Part shown: positions 13,780-25,819 of the stretch, piece by piece
Numbering within the stretch: the first letter of the stretch is position 1
Layout of the letters: each line of letters starts with the position of its first letter
Source: Styela clava
Taxonomy: Eukaryota > Chordata > Ascidiacea > Stolidobranchia > Styelidae
NCBI RefSeq assembly: GCF_964204865.1
Contig: NC_135255.1
Coordinates: forward strand, 19,187,135-19,251,134
Reading direction: 5' to 3'
Length of the DNA: 64,000 nt
Program-made: the position numbers and the translations under genes
The notes under the pieces: model-generated
What the model saw: only the letters and a program-made list of their open reading frames with translations
What the model was told of the DNA's origin: nothing
Database searches by the model: none

Positions 13780-14330
13780 TCGCTGCCATAGGGTGGTTCA
13801 TGTAACTGCTGGTCAGTTACTGCTTCCTGCAACATCGAGTCCACGCATCTGAAACATATAACTGTCAAACTAATCCCATATCCGACATGGAATGGGGACC
13901 GGACAAGAGGCTGTCTTATCGGCTTTCCTCTCCATCGGAATAAATATGTAAATCCTATCATATATCCTTGCCAATTAAAAACGTAAGAACCCCTCCTCCC
14001 TCTTTGAAAATTTCTGGCTATGTGTCTGCTTTGTGGACAAAAGAGTTATCAGAAAAACTGAGCTTATGATAGTGGCAGTAATATCACATGATATTTCCAG
14101 TCATTGGGAACTATTATAAAAAGATGATTTATGTAACCATCAGGTCGGTTACGGCTTCCTCCACTATAGGGTCCACGCATCTGAAACAAATAACTGGCTA
14201 ACTAATCCCATATCCGGCATGGACTGGTAACCGGACAAGAGGCTTTGGTTTGACATATCATTAATGCGCTTTAGCTCTTTTCTCTCCCCTGGGGTATATA
14301 CAGGTATATGTAAATCGTATCCTAATTTGA
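13780..14330 (+). repeat. SINE bodies and linked ~350-base repeat
   Basis: Two head-less SINE copies (13785-13965 and 14120-14325) joined by a block with TCAGAAAAACTGAGCTTATG and GATATTTCCAGTCATTG, which recurs at 16.43-16.95 kb. Confidence 0.55.
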
Positions 14331-14477
14331 AACTGAACATTACAAAATCTGAAAGTCCAGGTCCAAGACATAAAACTGTGATTAGGATCTGATTTACATT
14401 TTTCAGTATTTTCCGTGTCCCGGAGAAAAGAAAAATTTTATTACGACACCACTGTGGCACTAACTAACTATGTAAAT

Positions 14478-15445
14478 CAGGGTGGTCCAGGGCTTCGAGG
14501 TGGGCGTGCCGCAAAAACTTTTGAAAATGTCTCGCGGGCCGCAGTCGGAGAAAACCCAAAAGTGATCAAAACATCACAAATTTAATCATTTTGAATATAT
14601 TTAAGAATGAGATATTACGGTTCTAATCAGTTTTTTGAGGAGAATATATAAAGCCTTAAGTTATTAAATTGCTTGCCGAGAAATACCGTGGTATGTTCAG
14701 TTTCTTTTCTCGTGTTTGGTTTTGTAATGTCTTAAAATTATATTCTTTCGTGACAGATATTACTTGAAAACACACCAGACACTGTGGTTTGACGTTGTTG
14801 TGGGTAAGGAAATACGTTTCCTCCCAGTTTACCTCGGTCACCTATTTATTTACACCCCTCGCATGATGAATTGTTATATTTGGCTAATTCCATTACTTGT
14901 AGCGTGAGCAGACCAGGTGCTATTGGCGAAGAAAAACCAAGTCCGTCTAAGTTGTGACTCCGGACCCAGCTAAAAAAACGTGCGGCGCTAAGTCAGGTCC
15001 GCGGTTCGTCACTAATGTCAAAATAGCTGACGATTGAAAATAGAGGAGTGTTTATACTAAAATAAAGGTACAAAACGTCTCTTCAAATGAGGAGGTACCT
15101 GACGGGAGCTTAAGGTTTGAAGTTTAGATAAAAAGTGCGACTCATCTCAACGGCTGTCTGCACAAGACAATTCATTTTCCTGGTACCGATCACAGGACAT
15201 TATTCCTGTATAAGGCACCGTCTCGACATGTATAGATACAGCATTAAAATTCTGTGATTTTAACAAACATTAATACCGACATCGAGATTACGAAAAGGAC
15301 TATTCCCAGTTGAAATAGTTCAAATAACTCAAACATTTTCAGCCCATAAATATCTGCCAATGATTTAGTGAACGCTAAAATTGTTCCGCGGGCCGCACTG
15401 AATGTGTCCGGAGGCCGCCCGCTCGCCGCAGTTTGGACCACCCTG
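14478..15445. mobile_element. hAT-like non-autonomous element
   Basis: CAGGGTGGTCCA to TGGACCACCCTG, 968 bases, perfect 8-bp duplication ATGTAAAT. Confidence 0.85.
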
Positions 15446-15481
15446 ATGTAAATCATTCGATAGTTGACTTATATTTTAAAT

Positions 15482-16038
15482 CAGGGGGTTCCCAAACTTT
15501 ATTGGGCGCGGGCCAAAATTAGAATCGGAACAAAGTTCGCGGGCCAGAAGAGTGTAGCGACCTAAAGTTCGCGACGGTTTCTATGGGGTTCTGTCGATTT
15601 ACTTTCATTTGACATTTTTTGAAACATGTTTGTTGACTCATAATGGCGCTTAATGCTTTATTTCGTCATAAGTGGAATAGTTCATTGGCAAAGAAGACAA
15701 ATCGCTGAAGTTTGATTCTTTTCAATGCAGAAATACAAACGCTGACATAGTTTTGGTTTGCTTTTCGATATCTCTAAGCTTTCTTATGTGACTGATAACT
15801 AAATTTCTGCCCTATGTAATCCTGATACTGGTGCGTATAATTGAGATACCAGTATAATTGAATTGTTACGATAAACACGTGCTTATACTGTTATAATGAC
15901 ATGGCAACTGGCGGTGTTTAAAATCGCAGCAGGTAGAAACGAAATCTGTTTAACACCATTTCACTTAAGCTCGGCAGGCCACTTTAAATCGTTTTGCGGG
16001 CCGGATTTGGCCCGCGGGCCGCGCTTTGAAAACCCCTG
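15482..16038. mobile_element. hAT-like non-autonomous element
   Basis: CAGGGGGTTCCCAAAC to GAAAACCCCTG with subterminal GCGGGCC on both sides, 557 bases, perfect 8-bp duplication TTTTAAAT. It starts 28 bases after the neighbouring element's target duplication. Confidence 0.85.
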
Positions 16039-16429
16039 TTTTAAATGAACATTGAATCATACAATTTACAAAGGCATAGCATAGAAATTTTGAATTTGCA
16101 TTCCTAAGGTAATTACTAATTTTCTTAGTTTGAGTGTTGGTAGTTTTTTGGTTTTGTACAAAAGATCTAACCAAAGTTAAGCCACAGGCACCTACCTAAT
16201 TGCCAATGATTGCAATTAAAAGTCTTTATTTTGTAGCTGGGCATACCCAGAGAGGAGTTTTAAGGGCTTCTTTGGAATTAAAAAAAAATTGATTGTAGGA
16301 TACATAATAGCAATGTTTAGTAGCCTGAAATGCTTTTTAGACCCTCAAGACTCTTGAAAACCCTCGTTTTTTTTGGTACGCGGCCGAACCTGCTAGTCAT
16401 TACGGCATAACTTGCCATTAAAAAATTTT

Positions 16430-16955
16430 AGAAAATTTTTTTGAAAATTCCTGGCTTTGATGAGCTGATCAGAGTGGCTGTAATATCACATTTTATTTCT
16501 AGTCGTTGAGAACTATTATAGAAAGATGGTTCATGTAACCGCTGGTCGATTACGACTTCCCCTATCATAAAGTCGATGTATCTGAAACAAATAACTAGCT
16601 AACTAATCTCATACCCAACACAGACTGATAAACGGACAGGAGGCCGTGGTTCGACATATGATTAAGCTGTTTTATCGGCTTTACTCTCCCCCGAAATAAA
16701 TATGTAAATGCTATATCCTTGCCAATTAAAAAATTCCCCTTTTGAAAATTCCTGGATACGCCTCTATTTTATGCACTAAATAGTTATCAGAAAAACTGAG
16801 CTTATAATATCATATGATATTTCCAGTCATTGAGAACTATTACAGAAAGATGGTTCACGTAACCGCTGGTCAATCAATCCACTATCAAGCCCATGCATCT
16901 GAAACATATAATGACTGGGTAACTAACCCATTTCCAACATGTACTGATGTTTTAA
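16430..16955 (+). repeat. Two further units of the SINE-linked repeat
   Basis: Units about 16435-16735 and 16736-16955 repeat the GAAAATTCCTGG, CAGTCATTGAGAACTATTA and GGTTCATGTAACCGCTGGTC blocks. Confidence 0.55.
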
Positions 16956-16959
16956 ATGA

Positions 16960-18179
16960 ACTCAAAAAACTTGATAGATAACACTGAAAGAAAATAAAAC
17001 AAACCTGGTATAGATATATTAAGAACTAACCTCACAACAAAATTTAAAATTCTAAGATATATATATAAATACTATAGGCTATACAGTTTGTTATTTACAG
17101 GTGTATTTAATGAATTAAAAACTTGAACAAACACTGATAAATCTATTAGCCCTTTATAAACAACCTGTATTACAATTTAGAGCTGGTTAGCCAAAGGATT
17201 GAGCTCAACTAAAATCTATACTGTAGGCTTTATTCACTGAAAGCCCCCGGTTTAAAAACCGGTTTAAAGCGGCAAAGGCCAATCGTGACTGATCAGTCAT
17301 GCCCATCGGGTCTTGCGTCATTCCTGTAGGATATTCTCAGATATTCTCATTCCTCAGATATTCACTGTCTGGCTTTTGTTTACACTGTAAATAAATACCC
17401 CTAATCCACACAAAGTGAAATCAAGCTTGGGACTTGATAAAGACTAATACTCAAGTGATAGTACAGTAAAAATACCTAAAGTTTTTTTTATTCATAGATC
17501 TACACATATTTTACTTAGAAGGGCTCTGCACCAACCACCACTGATATGTAAGGACGACTTCGACGCCACACGATCAATGTCACATTGAGGAAATTCTTCA
17601 AATTATTTGGCTACTTCATTCATTATTCTCATGTGTAAATGTCTGGATTGTGTTTACAAAACAGCTTGCGCAACGACTTGCTGCTGACTTGTTAATATTT
17701 TTCAAGTAAAGGCGAATATTATAAAATAAATAAAATCTCAGAAATGTATTAAATGCCTTTGAATGTCTTTCACTCTGGTATTGATTGTAATATAGCATTT
17801 GTCATCCCTGCCCTAGAACGTCACACCCACTAAGACATACTTAATCAAGCATGCAATCAACAATTTTTCAGATGAAATGTTCTATATTTTTTTTTTAGTT
17901 CAACCCTGAACTCTTCTCATCTGAACTCTTTCCCATCTGAACTCTTCTCTAAGAGGAAATTTGAATTTGTATATTCGAATATTCAATTTATTTTAGACTT
18001 CCATAAATCTTATACTTTGTGTAAACTGCTTGTGTAAAGTTGTTTATTAAGCAAACAAGAAAGGCCTTGCCCCCAGAACTTTTTTAAAAGAATAGATCGG
18101 CTGAATAAAGAAATGGTATTCTTAAGTAAACAGACATGGTTTCTTAAAGCATTTAAGGGTCAGGTAAATGACAATAAAA
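16960..18179. other. No gene seen
   Basis: AT-rich; weak similarity to the ~2 kb tandem units (GACTGATCAGTCATGCCCAT) near 17290. Confidence 0.35.
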
Positions 18180-18400
18180 TCTTCTCGTAACCCCAATGAA
18201 ATATTCCAACAATTCAAGAAACCCATGTGGAATAGTTTAATTGTTTGCATTGTATAAACTGAATATCGGCTGAATAAAGAAATCATTATTAGGTAAATAG
18301 AAATAGCAGGGGTTTTGTAAACATAGGGGTGAAATAAAAAAGAGAAACCACTTAGGGTTGCAAACAGAATAAAAAGGTCAAATTAGGTCGTTGGGATTAA
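18180..18400 (+). promoter_or_regulatory. Receptor upstream cassette (gene B), shortened
   Basis: Degenerate copy of the cassette with CGGCTGAATAAAGAAATC, TAGGTAAATAGAAATAGCAGG and ATAGGGGTGAAATAAA. The AT-rich first part is not clear here. Confidence 0.35.
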
Positions 18401-19193
18401 AACCCAAATGAAACATTCTCAAAGAACCCCTATGTAATTGTTTAAATGTTTGAATGAAAACATTATAAAAATATATAAGAGCAAACTTAATTCTGACAAA
18501 AGTTGAATAGTAGCAAACCTAATGGATGTTTGATTATAATTAACAAATATATATGGGCCTACACTTTATATAGACTCTTGGATATGAATAAAAACTCGGA
18601 CTGGCAAACCCTGGTTGAAAAAGGTTACATGGGATTAGGTTACAATGTAAGCGCACCCCAGACGCTTTGCTTCACAGATGACTCGGCATGAAATAAACTT
18701 GAAACAAACTACGTTTCGTAATACAGGCTTTAGAATTTTCTCGAATATACGACGTGATCATCATACCCATCATAACACTCACTGATGCGAACAAACTTTT
18801 CACCTCAACTGGTTTATACCGGCATAAACAGAGCTCTTCTCATAAGCTACAACTGCTTTGTTTAAAAATGAGAGAACACATAAGAAAAACGGCAACTTAA
18901 AAGTATTCACAAAACATGACTAGAAAGCGTAACATGCGTATGGTTTTTCAGGACAGTTTTCCAGCACCTACTTATAAAATTGTTTAAAATTTATAAACTG
19001 AAGTTCACAGTATCTAAGTAGCTCACTGTTGTCTAGATTTTAGTTAGAATTTTTCTCTTTTGAGCTAACAAATTTATAGGTAGATAAGATATGGTGATTA
19101 TTGTTCGATGTGCAGTTAACAAAGCAAAATATGGAATTATGATAAAATGTTTCATTAAGTGTGAGGTGACATATTATAAAGAAAAAAATCTCT

Positions 19194-19258
19194 ATGCATA
19201 AACAACAGGTTTGGATTGTACTTGTAATTACAATGAATTTGGTAGTATGTTATAAGTT
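19194..19258 (+). CDS. Candidate signal-peptide exon of receptor gene B
   Basis: An ATG opens a hydrophobic leader, MHKQQVWIVLVITMNLVVCY, which is conserved in the second duplicate at 25494 with only conservative changes. The downstream first obvious exon of gene B has no leader, whereas genes A, D and E do, so a short upstream leader exon is needed for a secreted product. Several weak GT donors follow within 30 bases (near 19249, 19256 and 19264) and the matching acceptor before 19523 is ambiguous, so the 3' border is approximate. Function is inferred from hydrophobicity and conservation only. Confidence 0.4.
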
Positions 19259-19522
19259 AGCAAAAAAGGTATCCGAACTGAAAATGAATTTTTGTTGTTT
19301 TTTAGGAGGGTAAACCAATTTAAAACTCCTAAATGATCAGTAGTCACTTGCAAATTTCTTTTAATATTCTTATGCCTTCTAGAGAGAACTCTAAGTTTTG
19401 AGAAACTCGTTATAATCATACCTTAATATTTGATTCTAGTTTCAGTATTACTCTCTTAACTATAATATTCTACTATTCAACAAACTTGAAGAGTTGAAAG
19501 GATTACAGTACAAGCAAAAAGC

Positions 19523-21479
19523 ATGACTAAACAACCTCAGGCTGAATATGGACCAGTTTCAGAAGATGACATTTGTAATGTCAATTACTTCAAAACAACT
19601 GGGACAAATTGTAACACTGTCAAATTTGACTTTCCCAAAGAGGAGTACTGCTGCAAGCCATGCCGTGATGGGCAAGAGAACCCAAATCCAGAATACAGTA
19701 ATAGTTGCACAGAGTGAGTCTTATTTAGTTTAATAGAATATAAATCATAAAGCCCTGAATTGAATTAAGCAAAAAACTTGGATGTGTTTTTTACAACTAA
19801 TGATGGACATAAAAGTGAGTATAAGAAGCTTGAATAAACACTGATTAAAATAAAACAAACCTGGTTATGATATATTCATAACTGATTTTATGGTACTCCC
19901 GTAGTGTGTGTACCAGGCTAGGATTTGGCCATAATTTTATTCCGATTTTCACTATTTTAAGTCTATTACAAGTTCGGGGACTGTCTGTGTTAGCCAAGTG
20001 AATATACCCTGCCCATAGGCTTCACTTCTTTTACACAACTTTATGTAAAGTAGGCGAACAAAATCAGTTACTTACGTATTGGTATATAAACTTCTGGAGC
20101 GCTTCACCAAATTGTAACAGGAATTTATGAATGCCCTGTATATCTTGATTACATGATTGTTTAAATAGGCAGAATATTCAACCTCTAACTAAAATATCAC
20201 CAATGCTGTCTGTCATTCTTTATTGCTCACAAATCAGGCTATTTATAACTCATCAACAAATAGACAAATAGCATCTATTATGAGTAAAGGTAGAAAAGTA
20301 AGTTAGATTTGGTGTGGAGCTTTATTAAAAAAATACGCTCTCCATTGCACTTCTAATAAAAAAGTGAATCCTACCCGAAAGTTAGTGGTGGGACAATAGC
20401 AGAATGCTACTTCTATCATTAGTACACTGTCGTATATCTTTTTATTCAATTCTAATTATTTACTACAGCATTGCAGTGCAAACATCTACAGGTCAAAGTG
20501 AGTTATACACAATGACCCCAAAGACCTTTACAACAACTAGTGAAATACAATTACCAGCTACGGATGGGACAACTACTACAGATCTCTCAGATGGTAGGCC
20601 ATCAAATACCATTAACTTGTGTTCTCCTTTAAATTATTTCCTGCCAATTGGCAAACTGGGATGAATGTGCTTAATCTTATTTCCCACTCTTTAAATTTAA
20701 CCAATAACATCACTGCATAATGGTATGGCTTTGTAAAAAAAACTATATTTGACAGCCATTCATGCAAACAAATGCGATGTCCTATATACAAGCTTACTGT
20801 GGAATATATATTCAGGAAAGACCAGACCCCAGTAGTTTTGAAGTTTTGCATACAAATCTTTAATAAAAATATTTAAGGAGCATTGTTACAGCAGCCATAT
20901 TTATGAATTTGAACTATGTTTCACAGCCATTCATGCAATCAAATCCTGCATTGGCCTTGTAGTTATAGTGACGGATTTTACTGTTTGCATCACAGGGGCA
21001 AAGTTACGGGCAACCACAAAAATGGCTGCTGTAACAAAAAACCTACGATAATTATTGAAATATTCAATATCATATTTTTTTCAGATCAAACAACTTCAGC
21101 AGTACCATTTCTAGAAGAAATCACAAAACAAGTTAACACTACAGGAGGTGAAATTGATATACCACTAGTTACAGCCCCAAAGCTGGATTGCACCACCATT
21201 GCAGTGATTACTGGCAGTGTGATTGTGATTATCAGTGTGATACTAGCCATAGCAGTGTATTTTAGTAAATACCGCAAAAACAAACAAAAAAAAAAAGATA
21301 AAAAAAAGGTTTTACCACCAACATCAGCAGCTAATGGAACAAATGGCGACCAATCACCACCCTCAAATCAAGACCCAGCTCTAACAGATGATGTCCTAAT
21401 GCATGATTTACACAATGAAGACGTAGAAAGCGCAGGTGAAACAACTCGCCTTACTTCTCCTTCAGCTACGACAGCGTAA
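19523..21479 (+). CDS. Receptor gene B: single-CRD TNFR-like membrane protein
   Basis: Exons 19523-19713, 20469-20593 and 21085-21479 join to 711 nt (236 residues plus stop) with the same phases as genes A and C. The first listed exon holds six Cys (residues 18, 30, 43, 44, 47, 62) with CCxxCxxG; the shared segment AEYGPVSE precedes them as in A and C. The second exon is a Thr/Ser-rich stalk. The third gives an N-x-T site at residue 123, a membrane span about 143-165 and a 71-residue tail starting with a Lys-rich run. The listed ATG lacks a leader and probably follows an upstream signal exon. An AATAAA lies at 21827. Compared with C the tail is shorter: homology to the last C codons continues past the stop but in another frame. 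No cytoplasmic domain is recognisable. The gene lies in the first half of a large direct duplication. Confidence 0.75.
19892..20103. mobile_element. MITE of the 11089 type, in the gene B intron
   Basis: Same left end, core and right end (CTTCTGGAGCGC) as the 11089 copy; absent from the gene C intron. Confidence 0.6.
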
Positions 21480-21826
21480 GAAAAACACCAACACCAAATT
21501 TGCAACAAGCAACAACAACAGTTTAAAAAAAATTGAAATGTCCCAGAACAGTGGTTCCCAACATTTCATGGCCTGTGGCACCCTTTTTCATGGACTTTAG
21601 CACTCATGGCCCATTCTGTCGTTCCATTCTCATAGATTAGATATTTGGAGTTAAAATTACCTTTTAACAATTTTGTACTATTTTTGATTTGTTTTGAGAA
21701 ACGTCCACCTCTGTATTAGCTGCCTAATTAACTTTTTATCGGGTAGCTAAATTGTACTTGGCATTTATATATTTAGGCTCATTTTGATCAGTACTAACTA
21801 GTTGTGATGTTACACAAATAAAATTG

Positions 21827-21832
21827 GAAAAC
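21827..21832 (+). promoter_or_regulatory. Candidate poly(A) signal of receptor gene B
   Basis: AATAAA about 350 bases after the stop, conserved in the gene C flank near 32283 where an insertion has pushed it away. Confidence 0.35.
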
Positions 21833-22074
21833 GCAAAAATATATAAAATTATATAACAGATGTATAAAAAAAATAAAAATTAAAAATTACAGGTATTGTC
21901 ATAGGGCATAGAAGAATTCTGCATATTGAAATACATGCAATTTTGTATTATAGTCGTTTTTTATTAGATTTCAGGCTTCCTTTTTCTCTCGATTTCAACA
22001 AATTTTAAATTCCGTTTTAGTGATCTTTTGTAAATATTCAATAGTCATGTCAAGTTGAGGTAATTATTTCATCC

Positions 22075-22277
22075 GGTGACCGTACATTTGAACCCATGTA
22101 CATTTGAACCCATGCGTATATCAACAGGTTCAATCTATATGCGGGTGCTAAAACCCATGGGTTAGGGTTAGTATGGGTTTAACTATCCGTGAAACAAAAA
22201 AAATTCCATAGGTGCAATAGCATACAGGTGCAATTGTCATGGGTTCAAATGTACGTGGGTTCAAATGTAATGGAACC
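22075..22277. mobile_element. Foldback MITE, TACATTTGAACCCA family
   Basis: Second copy, in the opposite orientation, with a perfect 9-bp duplication ATTTCATCC (22066-22074 and 22278-22286). A 9-bp duplication suits Mutator-like mobilisation. Confidence 0.75.
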
Positions 22278-22433
22278 ATTTCATCCAGTTCAAAAAAATA
22301 ATTCAAATAAATAAAAATAAAACTCAAAATAATTTTTTCAGTGGGAACATACAAATAAGTCTGAGGAGTACACTATAGATCAATAATAAAATAATGTTGC
22401 TTTGCCTTTTTTACACAATTTACATAATTTTTG

Positions 22434-22670
22434 GTGCTCCCGTAGTATGTGAATCATGATGGCGAACACCGGAACGTCGTATGTGTACCAGGTTAGGGTT
22501 AGGCCATAATTTTATTCCAATTTTCCTTATTTTAGTTCTACTACGATTTCGGGGACTAGCCAAGTGACTCTCGTAGTATTTGTACCTGAAATTATGGCCT
22601 AACCCAAACCTGGTACACATACTACATTCCGGTGTCTGCCATCTTGGTTCACATACTATATGAGTACCTA
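22434..22670. mobile_element. Foldback MITE, GGTACTCCCGTAG family
   Basis: Starts GGTGCTCCCGTAGTATGTGA and ends ATATGAGTACC. The paralogous site near 33.95 kb lacks it. Confidence 0.6.
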
Positions 22671-22678
22671 TTTTTGTC

Positions 22679-23038
22679 TATTACTTATCGATCTCGATCG
22701 GTAAGTATGTTGACAGGTAATTGTCTGTCTGTTTGTCTGTTAGACACTCGCAATATCCCACAAAAGTGAGGTTGAATCTGCTCCAAATTTTGAATGTGCA
22801 TTCATCATATCTCGGACCAGAAGCCTATTGATTTTGGATGATTTTTGTCGTATAATTAGCGATTTAATAATTGATTAGTGATGGAACGTGCGGTGTCGCT
22901 ATTGAGTCAGAGCAAAGGAATCGAAGACGCAGTTTCTGTTTTGGGGGATCCCCTAACTTTCGTCGCTTTTTCTTTAATAATTTATTTTTCAAACATGCGG
23001 AAGATCGATAAGTCGGCAGTCCCCGATCATTATCTCGT
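22679..23038 (-). repeat. Hairpin-ended dispersed repeat, copy 2
   Basis: Reverse copy starting TTACTTATCGATCTCGATCG; next to the foldback MITE at 22434. Confidence 0.6.
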
Positions 23039-23815
23039 TATGGTCCTTCAATAACTATGATTGAAACTTGTAATATGGCTTTATGAACTTATGATACTGT
23101 TTTTTTTACTTTATAACCCTATTATAATGACAATTTTTTATTTTGATCCTCTCGCTTTTGTATATTGCATATTTTTTTGCATGAAATTTTCTTTATAACA
23201 GTAGAAAAATTGTGAAATTTAGTTGAATTTTAAACCATTGCCATAAAATATTCCGAATACTTTTTCTTTATTGAACAAATTCTAAAAATATGTAAATATG
23301 TAATATGCATGTAAATTGCTTTTCAACAATGCTCTTAGACTATTATAATGACTTATGAATTTTAGGCAGAAACAAAAAGACCAAGTACCAAGATTAAAAA
23401 CCCCCCTTGAAAGTTCCTGCCTATGCCCCCAGTTTATTCAAATCTTGTGCTTCAAACATAGCCCTAAATAAGCATCCACTAATATCTATTATTATTATAT
23501 GGAAGGACCAGAATTATCACAATCTGGATCAAGTAGGTACATGGCATTTGAACCCAAAATAGGTAAATTTTAATATTAGTTTTAGTTCAAAGCTGGAAAG
23601 CTGGTTCAAAATTATAGTGGCCCAAGCTCAAGAGCTTCATTTTTTGCCCCCAAGCTGGGCTCCATTCGAAGTTTTTAAGTGTTACCCTTATCATGAAATA
23701 TCTGCCCAATGCGACCCTGCTTCAGAAACTACCGCTCAAACGTCATAAAAAGATTACTTTATAAATCATGGAACTTCATGGAATTATTATCAGAATACTA
23801 CAATATACATTAGCA

Positions 23816-23871
23816 CTGAATTTACTAGCATTTTTGCTTTTGACAATAGTAATACTTCTGCCACACATTTT
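23816..23871 (+). pseudogene. Relic of a D-type receptor first exon (signal peptide only)
   Basis: The sequence aligns without gaps to the start of gene D exon 1 (38001 onward) over the leader, and its upstream flank (23.60-23.81 kb) also matches the D upstream flank. The initiating ATG has become CTG; the hydrophobic leader frame is still readable (LLAFLLLTIVILLP). Homology stops near 23875, before the cysteine module. It shows that a D-type gene once stood between B and C. Confidence 0.6.
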
Positions 23872-24149
23872 AGGATTTACATATCTGAAACATTTAATAA
23901 AATATAGATAACAATTCAAATCTCAACAATTCTATCCTAACTTTTGAGTAAAGGCTAAACTAAAGACTGAATTAAAGACTAATCGAAAACAAATTGACTG
24001 CTGTGAACACTGTATACCCCTGTCGTCACACGATACACTCTAAATCACGAGGCAAAAAATCACGTGATCGATTACGTAGCATGGTGCAATACTGTCCCAT
24101 AAAATTTCAACTAGAAATACATAGATCATTTTGATATTAGGCATAAAAT

Positions 24150-24720
24150 ATTATATATAATAAATAACACAGAATCAATATTTTGTGCCGCATATTTTTC
24201 TCCTCACATCACATCATCACAAACAAACAAACAATGTGTTGGCTTTAAAAAAAAAATACGTGAACCGCTACCACGTGGGCTCAATCTTGCGTATAACAAA
24301 CAATCATTCGATGTCAGTGAACCGCGATAGTAGACTGGTTAGTTATTTAGTAACCAGATAACAAAAGATTATTCTAATAGAGAATGGATCAGCTGATGAA
24401 GGGGATGCTTTTGAGTAAATGGATATGGCAGGGTTTTGTTGGAGGTCAATAGGGGTTAAATAAACACGAGGTTCCACCCGTGGGTATGGATAGATTAAAA
24501 AATGGACCATTTCATTGAGAAAGCTGTCTTTCTAAGAATATATTCAAGCATAACAAAAAACGTTAGTACACTAGGTGTTTGTTATTTTCTAACTTAGATA
24601 CAAAAGGGGTCACTATGGGTATACCCCACAAAGAAACAATGAATCAGCTGACTGAAAGGAATGCTATGGGCTTCCTGCTGAAGTTAAATTGGGGGTGAAG
24701 TAAAATAGTCAATTTGATTC
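24150..24720 (+). promoter_or_regulatory. Receptor upstream cassette (gene C)
   Basis: Contains ATATATAAT-like AT tracts, TAGACTGGTTAGTTATT, AACCAGATAACAAAAG and two copies of GAATGGATCAGCTGATGAA... ending in GGGGTTAAATAAA or GGGGTGAAGTAAA. Related sequence precedes genes B, D and E, so it is either part of the duplicated unit or a shared control region. A promoter role is inferred only. Confidence 0.4.
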
Positions 24721-25493
24721 AGTCCTGACAGCCAAATTGTTCAAATGTTTGAATGAAATACAGTATAAAAATATATAAGAGCAAACTTAATTCTGACAAA
24801 AGTTCAATAGTAGCAAACCTAATAGATATTTGATCATATTTAACAAACATATATATAGGCCTACACATTAATATAGACTCTTGGATATGAATAAAACCTG
24901 AACTGGCAAACCCTGGTTGAAAAAGGCTACATGGGATCAGGTTACAATGTAAGCGCACCCCAGACGCTTTGCTTCACAGTTGACCGGGCATGAAATAAAC
25001 TTGAAAAGAACTACATTTCGTATTACAGGGTTCAGGATTTTCTCAAATATACGTCGTGGTCATCATACGCATCATACACTCACTGATGCGAACATACTTT
25101 TCACCTCAACTGGTTTATACCGGCATAAACAGAGCTCCTCTCATAAGCTACAACTGCTTTGTTTAAAAATGAGAGAACACATAAGAAAAACAGCAACTTA
25201 AAAGTATTCACAAAACATGACTAGAAAGCGTAACCTGCGTATGGTTTTTCAGGACAGTTTCCCAGCACCTACCTATAAAATTGTTTAAAATTTAGAAACT
25301 GAAGTTCACAGTATCTAAGTAGCTCACTGTTGTCTAGATTTTAGTTAGAATTTTTCTCTTTTGAGCTGACAAATTTATAGGTAGATAAGATATGGTGATT
25401 ATTGTTCGATGTGCAGTTAACAAAGCAAAATATGAAATTATGATAAAATGTTTCGTTAAGTGTGAGGTGACATATTATAAAGAAAAAATCCCC

Positions 25494-25558
25494 ATGCACA
25501 AACAACAGGTTTGGGTTGTACTTGTAATTACAATGGATTTGGTAGTATGTTATAAGTT
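25494..25558 (+). CDS. Candidate signal-peptide exon of receptor gene C
   Basis: This is the counterpart of the 19194 leader in the duplicated block: ATG followed by a hydrophobic core (VWVVLVITMDLVV). The reading frame upstream is open here but broken in the gene B copy, so only the part from this ATG is shared, which fits a true start. The donor is not settled; GT candidates lie near 25549, 25556 and 25570. Confidence 0.4.
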
Positions 25559-25819
25559 AGCAAAAAACGTATCCAAACCGAAAATGAATTTTTGTTGTTT
25601 TTTAGGAGGGTAAACCAATTTAAAGCCCCTAAATGATCAGTAGTCACTTGCAAATTTATTTTAATATTCTTATGTCTTCTAGCTGAGAACTCATTGAGCA
25701 AACTTTTCATAATCATACCTTAATATTTGATTCTAATTTCAGTATTACTCTCTTAACTATAATATTCTACTATTCAACACACTTGAAGAGTTGAAAGGAT
25801 TAAAGTACAAGCAAAAAGC

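Larger units (their letters stand above)
18180..23400 (+). repeat. Direct duplication, copy 1 (contains gene B)
   Basis: Matches the block around gene C. The strongest part is 18440-19740 against 24740-26030, with only scattered differences; stalk and tail exons and the 3' flank (21.5-22.4 kb, then about 23.04-23.2 kb) also match. Insertions unique to this copy include the foldback elements at 19892, 22075 and 22434 and a hairpin-ended repeat at about 22679-23038. Confidence 0.75.

Noticed and set aside
13532-13852. 106-residue open frame
   Set aside because: Runs from AT-rich DNA into a SINE body; composition and context are non-coding.
22420-22620. Open frames with MCTRLGLGHNFRYKY-type sequence, also near 36742, 45498, 45613 and 51821
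   Set aside because: They are translations of the foldback MITE arms; the similarity follows the repeat, and occurs on both strands.
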